Assembly (NCBI GenBank): GCA_019247795.1 | Contig: JAFBAK010000268.1 | Location: 1-49,347, forward strand | Direction of reading: 5' to 3' | Source of the DNA: Hyphomicrobiales bacterium | GTDB lineage: Bacteria > Pseudomonadota > Alphaproteobacteria > Rhizobiales > Beijerinckiaceae | DNA: 49,347 bases | In this document: one piece after another, positions 47,106 through 49,347 of the stretch | Layout of the letters: each line of letters begins with the position of its first letter | Position numbering within the stretch: the first letter of the stretch is position 1 | Made by a program: the position numbers and the translations under genes | The notes under the pieces: model-generated | The model's database searches: none | Seen by the model: only the letters and a program-made list of their open reading frames with translations | What the model was told of the DNA's origin: nothing

Positions 47106-47123
47106 TTCGAGTCAAAACTCGAA
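47106..47123. promoter_or_regulatory. Second palindrome upstream of rpoD
   Basis: TTCGAGT and ACTCGAA, a perfect 7-bp inverted repeat with a 4-nt centre. On the minus strand it contains TTGACT, which could serve as a -35 element, so a regulator bound here would block it. Motif not recognised. Confidence 0.35.
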
Positions 47124-47424
47124 CTCAACGGCTTCTTTTCGCTCACAAAAGTGCTACTTCCGCCCGATCCGTCAACCCGCGAGACTTCGAGCCGGGCAGC
47201 CCAAGGCGCGCCTCAGGAAAGGCGCGCGCATTTTAGCCTATGTAGCGCGCATCCGCATCGATGCAAGACGACAGCTTGCCACAACCGCCTGAAACTCACC
47301 GATAAACTGCGTCTGACCACTCCTGCCGTCATGGATGTATCGATTCTTCGCATGGAATTTCTGATTCGTCCGCGAAAACCCATCGCCAACTTCGATGGAG
47401 TGATCAAGCGGGTGACGCAATGCT

Positions 47425-49347
47425 TCACCTCAAGACCTTGTAGGTCGGAGCCTCGGCAAGAACCTGCTCCAAGCTGCGTGCATCTCCCTCGACGTCGGAC
47501 GAGGCTGGCATCTGCTGCAACGCGCCAAGGCGAGTCTTTACATCCGAAAGCCAAGCCAGATTGGCATCGGTCGGTTCGGCAGCGAGCGCATGCTGGGCTT
47601 CACGCAGCTCATTTTGAAGTGCGCGCGAAAGGTCGTGGAGGCCGATGGCCTGCCGGAGGGCGGCCTCGAATTCCGGGGGAGCGCAATTTTCGGTGAGGAA
47701 ACGCTCATCGCCTGGGCGAAGCTTGCGCCGGAGCTTCGCCCGGAGCTGCTCGATGTCGCTATCGCGGCTTTGCTCAGAACTGCTCTCCTTCTCGTTTTCG
47801 TAAGCATGCTCGTCGAGAAGCGATTTCGAGAGCCGTTTCGCCTCCGGATCAGAAAAGAAGAGGGTCGAAGGGCTCTCGGCATATTCGTCCAAAAGATCGC
47901 GCCGCCTATCGAGCGCTAGCACAATCAGCGCCTCTTGTGCCGCTCCCGGTGCCGTGCCGCTGAATGTCGGTGCGCTGGCAAGCGCGGGGCTTGGCCTCGC
48001 AGGTGCTTGCGGACGCCCGTCAAAACCACTCCAGAATTGCCCCTCGCGGGGGCTATGCGGCCGATTGCGCGGCGGTCGTCCATCGAAGGGACGGTGGGGT
48101 TCCCATTTCGGACGACTGGCCGGCGCGATCTTTTGCAATCTTTCGGCGATGTCGGCCTCATAGTGCCGCCGCGCCGTCGAATCGGCGATCCTGGCCACCG
48201 CCTCGCGCAAGCGGATTTCGAGGGCCGCGCGCCGCTCGGGTGTGTCGAGCGGCCCAGACCCGATCTCGCGAGCCCACAACACGTCCGAAAGCGGACGGGC
48301 CCTGTCGAGCACACCCTCCACCGCCGCCGCGCCCGAGCCGCGTACGAGGTCATCGGGATCTTGTCCTTGGGGCAGAAAGGCGAAGCGAACGCTCTTTCCG
48401 GGCAAGAGGCGCGCCAGCGCCAGGTCAACCGCGCGAAAAGCGGCGCGCTGGCCCGCGCTGTCACCGTCGAAACACAAGATTGGTTCATCGGCCATGCGCC
48501 AGAGCAGCGCGACCTGCTCCTCAGTGAGTGAGGTGCCGAGCGGCGCCACCGTCTCAGCGAAACCGGCGGTGCTCATGGCAATCACGTCCATGTAGCCCTC
48601 AACCGCGATCACCCTTCCCCTATCATGAGCGGCCTTCCGGGCGCGATGCTGGTTGAAGAGCAAAGAGCCTTTGTGAAAGAGCGAAGTCTCTGGCGAATTG
48701 AGGTATTTCGACGAGATTCCCGGATCGAGAGTGCGGCCGCCGAAGGCGATGACTCGCGCGCGCAGATCCTGGATCGGAAACATCACCCGGTTGCGAAAGC
48801 GGTCATAAGCAACTGGAATATCGGGTCCGGACACCACAAGGCCAGCCTCGATCATGGTCGCGACATCCACGCCCTTCCCGGCGAGGTGATCGCGAAGGCC
48901 GTGGCGGTCCGCGGTGGCGTAGCCGACACGGAATTCGGCTCGCCCTATCTCGGAAAGCGAGCGACCGGCGAGATATTCGCGCGCTACTCGGCCTTGCGAT
49001 CCCTTCAGCATCGCCTCGAAGTAGACGCAGGCCATCTCCATCACCTCGACGAGTCCAGCCCGCTTCTTCTCCTGGCGCTCCGCATCTGCCGAACGGGCGG
49101 GAAGAGCAACACCCGCCTCTGCCGCGAGACGCTCAACGGCTTCGGGGAACGACAAGCCTTCGCTCTCGATGACAAAGTCGAAAATGTTTCCGTTCTTGCC
49201 AGATGAAAAATCAAACCAGGCTTGCTTCTGGTCATTGACAAAAAAAGATGGGGTCTTTTCCGCGTTGAAAGGCGAAAGTCCTTTCAACTCTTTTCCTGCC
49301 TTGACGAGCCGAACACGCCGTCCGACCACCTGCGACACCGGCAGGCG
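47425..49347 (-). CDS. dnaG: DNA primase DnaG (N-terminal ~15 residues beyond right edge)
   Basis: About 640 residues are visible; the frame is open to the edge and reads RLPVSQVVGRRV, so only the extreme N-terminus is missing. Regions: an N-terminal CHC2-like domain, catalytic core, TOPRIM (VIAVEGYMDVIAMSTAG with Glu, ILCFDGDSAGQRAA with Asp-x-Asp), a Pro/Arg-rich linker and a helical C-terminal DnaB-interaction domain. DnaG synthesises RNA primers for replication. The zinc ligands are absent: where the family has C-x2-H and C-x2-C, this protein has GLSPFN and FDFSSG. I recall the same change in relatives such as Bradyrhizobium. Confidence 0.96.
   Translation of the reverse strand, partial: RLPVSQVVGRRVRLVKAGKELKGLSPFNAEKTPSFFVNDQKQAWFDFSSGKNGNIFDFVIESEGLSFPEAVERLAAEAGVALPARSADAERQEKKRAGLVEVMEMACVYFEAMLKGSQGRVAREYLAGRSLSEIGRAEFRVGYATADRHGLRDHLAGKGVDVATMIEAGLVVSGPDIPVAYDRFRNRVMFPIQDLRARVIAFGGRTLDPGISSKYLNSPETSLFHKGSLLFNQHRARKAAHDRGRVIAVEGYMDVIAMSTAGFAETVAPLGTSLTEEQVALLWRMADEPILCFDGDSAGQRAAFRAVDLALARLLPGKSVRFAFLPQGQDPDDLVRGSGAAAVEGVLDRARPLSDVLWAREIGSGPLDTPERRAALEIRLREAVARIADSTARRHYEADIAERLQKIAPASRPKWEPHRPFDGRPPRNRPHSPREGQFWSGFDGRPQAPARPSPALASAPTFSGTAPGAAQEALIVLALDRRRDLLDEYAESPSTLFFSDPEAKRLSKSLLDEHAYENEKESSSEQSRDSDIEQLRAKLRRKLRPGDERFLTENCAPPEFEAALRQAIGLHDLSRALQNELREAQHALAAEPTDANLAWLSDVKTRLGALQQMPASSDVEGDARSLEQVLAEAPTYKVLR

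Larger units (their letters stand above)
46812..47424. other. dnaG-rpoD intergenic region
   Basis: 613 nt. It carries two perfect inverted repeats: GACTTAA/TTAAGTC (47014-47034, 7-nt loop) and TTCGAGT/ACTCGAA (47106-47123, 4-nt loop). It also has a GC-rich hairpin GCGCGCCT/AGGCGCGC (47206-47227, 6-nt loop) that could end the dnaG transcript, although no T-run follows on the minus strand. The size of the gap suggests that rpoD has its own promoters here. No gene is evident. Confidence 0.55.

Overview
The window looks like ordinary chromosome of a high-GC alphaproteobacterium, most likely Hyphomicrobiales (Rhizobiales) and possibly near the Bradyrhizobium/Beijerinckiaceae side. Support comes from the glyA-nrdR-ribD-ribE-ribH-nusB-thiL order, an OlsB-type ornithine acyltransferase, a FzlA-like GST next to queG, the dnaG-rpoD pair with a long sigma-70 insertion, and the MoxR/DUF58/DUF4350/DUF4129 cluster. 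I saw no transposase, integrase, phage gene, CRISPR array, tRNA or rRNA. The genus is inference.

Layout. Positions 1-17604 are all minus-strand: (a) a MoxR-DUF58 membrane-associated chaperone operon; (b) an envelope glycosylation operon of an ArnT-like transferase, a PAP2 phosphatase fused to a GT2 glycosyltransferase, and a LAB_N small membrane protein; (c) a Tat-exported dienelactone hydrolase, a threonine/serine dehydratase, and EamA and MFS transporters; (d) the operon glyA, nrdR, ribD, ribE, ribH, nusB, thiL, mostly with overlapping or closely spaced genes. From 17824 to about 25 kb lie a PpiD-type foldase, two small exported proteins (SH3-like and DUF3298-like), a DenD-like dehydrogenase, a minimal RlpA-like protein, a DUF1932-type dehydrogenase and a PAP2 membrane protein. 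From 25 to 35 kb are aminopeptidase P, dgt, divergent erpA, a 596-residue exported protein of unknown function, speD-speE, the FzlA-like GST, queG and an NAD-dependent epimerase. From 35 to 43.4 kb are olsB, a hybrid histidine kinase, a homocysteine methyltransferase, a class III nucleotide cyclase, an acetamidase/formamidase and a RecD-like helicase. The right end holds a small Gly-rich exported protein, a GreA/GreB-family factor, rpoD with a clear terminator, and dnaG cut by the window edge.

Most of the content is housekeeping. The most unusual points are the in-frame PAP2-GT2 fusion, which has a near-perfect internal ribosome-binding site before the GT2 half; a DnaG whose four zinc ligands are all replaced; a nucleotide cyclase lacking the usual transition-state asparagine; the unassigned 596-residue exported protein; and the SH3-like/DUF3298 exported pair. 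I found nothing that I can defend as a wholly new multi-gene system.
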